Assembly (NCBI RefSeq): GCF_020080835.1 | Contig: NC_058166.1 | Span: forward strand, 3,596,001-3,660,000 | DNA length: 64,000 nt | DNA from: Cotesia glomerata | Lineage: Eukaryota > Arthropoda > Insecta > Hymenoptera > Braconidae | Reading direction: 5' to 3' | Shown: piece by piece, positions 60,717 to 64,000 of the stretch | Position numbering within the stretch: position 1 is the first letter of the stretch | How the letters are laid out: each line of letters starts with the position of its first letter | The notes under the pieces: generated by a model | Told to the model about the DNA's origin: nothing | Seen by the model: only the letters and a program-made list of their open reading frames with translations | The model's database searches: none | Position numbers and translations under genes: made by a program

Positions 60717-63191
60717 GGTGTTAACTCGTGAAAAAGTAAAAGCCAAAGGGGTAGAAGTGGAAATAGGAGGGGAGTGAGGAGAATAAGCAAAGGAGGGAGA
60801 TTGGTGAGGGGTAGGTGAGAAATGAGATTAACCAATAGTTTCTAGTGTCGCACTAGAGGGTGTTATATCGTATAATTTAGTGGACAGTTTGATATACAAA
60901 CAATCTTTAATGAAATTCTTGGTGTTCATTAATAAACGCATTATAGCCCACGTATACGACATTTAACTACTACCTTCGGTCGAGCCAAGTATCCCCTACT
61001 AAATCCTCTATTTAACCCTTTACAACCTCTCCGTTCATTCCGTTCACTCCTTTTATCGCTAACCTTTTATTGTCTATCGTTTTTTGAATTAAAAATTTTA
61101 CGTAAAGGCGATTCGGAAAATAATTGATTTTATTACACGCCTCATAAGCGAGGCGGAGGTAGTGCTCTACTCTCGCCTTACAAAAATCAAGTGATTTTCT
61201 TAACTAAAATTGTCTCTATTTATTTTCTATCGCACTTGTAGAATAATATTTACACATAAATGTCATGAAAAAACACTAGTTTCAACACTCATGACATTTT
61301 TAAAAGACATTTTGCTTTTTAAATAAATAAAAAAAATGTTTAAAAAAATTATTCCATGGAGCTCCGTGTGTCTGATGTATGTATGGAAACTGGCGTGAAC
61401 ACGATAACTGCCAAAAAACTTAACTGATCAAGCCCATTTTTTTTATACGCTTCAGTTTTATCTAAAACTAAGTCCTTTAGAAGATCACGGTCTAATTCAA
61501 TGTAGTTTAATTATAATTAGCAATAAACTAAAATCTACTTGTCGTTTGTATATCTATATCTATGTAAATAAGATTCGTTTACAACACATGCGCAGTACCT
61601 TTCTTCTCTGGGTGGACAATGGCGCGAAAGATTTAAAAGTATTTGTATTTTATTTTAATCAATTTTATTATGGAAAATGAGATTATGAGGCATGCACTTT
61701 TGGATTTTCCAAACTTTTTGAGTTTACGGCGTTGCAAAGGGACGAGATGTAATTGAGTGATGATGATGATGATAATTGTTAGTTTATCATGTTTTAAAAT
61801 CGTTTTAAATTAATCAGCCACGTAAATTTTAGGAATTGCTCTAGATTTTTTAATTTTTAAAATCAATTATTTTCTGCGCTTTTTTATTGATCAGTGATTA
61901 TTTTTTTTGTAATTGAAGCACAAAATATTTCAATAAAAAATAATAAAATAAAGAAGCTATTCACAAACATAAAATATTTTCTCCATAATAGCTTAAATAA
62001 TAAAAATTTGCACTGTTATGGCAGTTTTATGTATATTTGTTGGATTTTCTTTGATATATCCCCTCTCAGTATCCCACTAAAGCAGCATCCACCAGCATTA
62101 CTCTATAATACAGAGTACAACCGAGAAATATTATTTAAATTAAACGAGACTAAACTAAGCGAACGAAGAACATCGAAGTGGGAATGTAGAATAAGAGCTA
62201 GTGGGCTGGGGGTTGTATTTTCCGTCTACCTATACACTAGTTTTAGTAATAGACGGTACATACATACAGTAGTTATAATATAAGGGATGAAATAAGAGTG
62301 AGTAAGAGAGTGTAAGTATTCAAGTGTATAGGTGCCGTAATGCCGGCATGCAAATTATTATCGCCGTACGATAATTTAAATGCATATTTTAGCCCTACTA
62401 TATCATTTTATTATTGCTTGAGCAGCTAAAGTTAAGTCAAGAGATACAGAATACCTTGATAATATATTTACGATAAAATTATGTGCCTAAATAACTTTTC
62501 ATTCGATTTATTGATTCCAAAATATGCTTTTATTCAATTAATTACATTTTTTTATCATTTTTCTAGTAAATACATCGAGTAGAGCTTACGGTTTGCTTCA
62601 GATTTAAATTTTGGAACGAAATTAACTTTTACTAGTTGAGAGTATCCTTCGTCTTTCTTTGGCTGGACGAAATTTTTGCTGTAATTAATTGTTAATTATT
62701 TTATTAGCTATCGAATGATTTTATTGTTCATATGTTGGTACTTACTAATAAGAATTGATAATGATGTCACTGACCACGGTATGATTTTTGTCGGTCAATT
62801 CACGAAACTGAAAATTAAAAATTGTGCAAAATTAAAAAAAAAATTCCTAAAATTTAACATTCATTTGTAGTTCATGATTTTTAGTTTTTGTATTTTATAC
62901 CAAAGCATGTCTCAAAGTTTTTAGCTTAGAATCTTTAGAAACCTATATTGGAATAAATTTTCAATCCCTTGTCAAAATTTCACTAATTCTCGTACGAAAA
63001 TGGATTGATCAATTATTGATCAATAGTTGATCACTAAGTGATCAATGATTAATCTCGAACTGATCAATAATGAGTCATAGCTACAGGTTAGTAGGGATCC
63101 ATTCTAAAAGAGCGCATAAAAAATTTTTTTTTGTCATTCGTCTTAAAATCGCTCAAAACATAAAGATCTGTAAAAAAAAAAATTCGAACAT
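60717..63191. other. AT-rich intergenic DNA, no recognised gene
   Basis: A purine-rich stretch lies at 60725-60830. A small hairpin (AAATGTCATG at about 61258 with CATGACATTT at about 61291) and an ATG-free ORF-like stretch at 61894-62283 without domain similarity are visible. I see no convincing exon, although first or last exons of a neighbouring gene cannot be excluded. Confidence 0.4.
63005..63066. repeat. Cluster of TGATCA palindromes
   Basis: Five TGATCA hexamers fall within about 60 bp (ATTGATCAATTATTGATCAA ... AAGTGATCAATG ... CTGATCAATA). The function is unknown; it may be simple-sequence decay. Confidence 0.5.
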
Positions 63192-63974
63192 CCTAAAGCT
63201 AAAAGGGCGTAACTCAAGACATGCGCCCTTTTAGTTTTTAGAAAAGTAATGCCTAAAGCTAAAAAGGCGCATAAAAAAAATTTAAGTTTTTATAAAAAAT
63301 TTTGATAAATAGCTTCACAAGACATGAAATAAAAAAGTTTAATAAATAAAATAAGATTTCTTAACAGCCGGCCCCTACGGTTGCAGCTATATATTTCTCT
63401 CCTAGACAAAGAATTTTGAAAAAAACGCTCTGCTACGTAATAGATATTTTAATTATCTACTTCATAGCAAAGCGTTTTCTTCGAAATTTTCATTTGTTTA
63501 AAAGAAAAACATAAAACTGCAATAGCTTTATAATCATGAGTGCAACAAAGATAGTACCGTTTTTTGCAGTGAGTGCGACACGAGAAAAAGAGGGGATTGG
63601 CTGTCAAGTACTTAAAGAATATTTAAAAAATAATAATTTAAAACTATTTTTATACAAGCAATGGATGAATCAATTAATCGAAAGCTAATAGGATTAAAAT
63701 AATTTTCAAATAAAAATAAATTAATACAATCACGCATATTTAGTAATTTTTTAAAATTATTTTTAATTGTATTTTTAAAAGAATGTATGTATAGTTAGAA
63801 CGCGCCTCTTTGACTTTACCGTTTTTTTTTTTATTTTTAGGCTAAAAATAATCATTTTAATGAATTGTTTAGAGAAAAAATTTATAGGCCCTTTTAGCTT
63901 TAGGTCATAAAATTTTTAAATTACTAAAGCTAAAAGGCCGCATAATTAGAGACATACGCCCTTTTAGCTTTAGG
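63192..63974. mobile_element. Hairpin-ended MITE-like element with CCTAAAGCTAAAAGGGCG ends
   Basis: CCTAAAGCTAAAAGGGCG at 63192-63209 is inverted at 63957-63974. Each end also carries internal inverted copies (63224-63241 and 63252-63270 on the left, 63887-63904 and 63923-63941 on the right), so each terminus can fold into its own hairpin. No ORF and no clear target duplication. Confidence 0.6.
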
Positions 63975-64000
63975 AAACCAATGCTACATTTTTAGGCGAA

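Noticed and set aside
61894..62283. 129-codon ORF near the right end
   Set aside because: AT-rich, no recognisable domain, signal peptide or splice context; could be chance.

Overview
This is an AT-rich eukaryotic window, almost certainly from an insect nuclear genome and plausibly a hymenopteran such as a parasitoid wasp. The order is an inference from the kind of chemoreceptor and transposons present; no marker gene fixes the species. There are no rRNA or tRNA genes and no CRISPR, operon or prokaryotic features. One 100-N assembly gap lies at 27989-28088. Host coding content is small: a tandem array of divergent ionotropic receptor (IR) chemosensory genes. Nearly everything else is mobile DNA.

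Layout: 1-12.7 kb holds three head-to-tail R1-clade-like non-LTR retrotransposons (A1, A2, A3; + strand), separated by (CA)n tracts. 12.7-16.5 kb holds fragments of a large inverted-repeat element and other foldback DNA. 16.6-20.8 kb is a second, diverged R1-like element (B1), again inserted in (CA)n. 20.9-24.7 kb is the rest of the inverted-repeat element, split by a foldback insertion carrying a 101-bp satellite, followed by a reverse-transcriptase relic. 25.35-27.13 kb holds IR1 exons. 28.1-31.85 kb is a 5'-truncated retrotransposon whose ORF1 resembles the baculovirus FP C-terminal domain. 31.9-34.4 kb holds an 874-bp palindrome and a solo LTR. A probable IR signal-peptide exon lies at 36.06 kb and a Helitron relic at 36.85-37.2 kb.

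From 38.66 to 50.0 kb the 15.26-36.36 kb segment is repeated almost identically, including IR2 (45.03-46.81 kb) and a second signal-peptide exon (49.70 kb). Each copy has its own private transposon insertions. 50.1-59.5 kb holds B2 and A4, two R1-like elements head to tail on the minus strand, again bounded by (CA)n on their sense strand. 59.6-60.7 kb is a decayed third IR copy (IR3 pseudogene) with its 3' flank. 60.7-64 kb is AT-rich sequence with a hairpin-rich, MITE-like element at its end.

How it fits together: the IR locus is a tandem array in which the first (signal-peptide) exon of each gene appears to lie about 9 kb upstream of its other exons, inside the previous duplication unit. 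The inverted-repeat element carries an internal (CA)n tract that acts as a landing pad. All six R1-like elements sit in such tracts in the same orientation relative to the CA strand, and the paralogous segment keeps one pad unoccupied. IR1 and IR2 are nearly identical except for two clusters of almost purely amino-acid-changing differences in the ligand-binding lobes. Coordinates of repeats were read by eye and may be off by a few bases.
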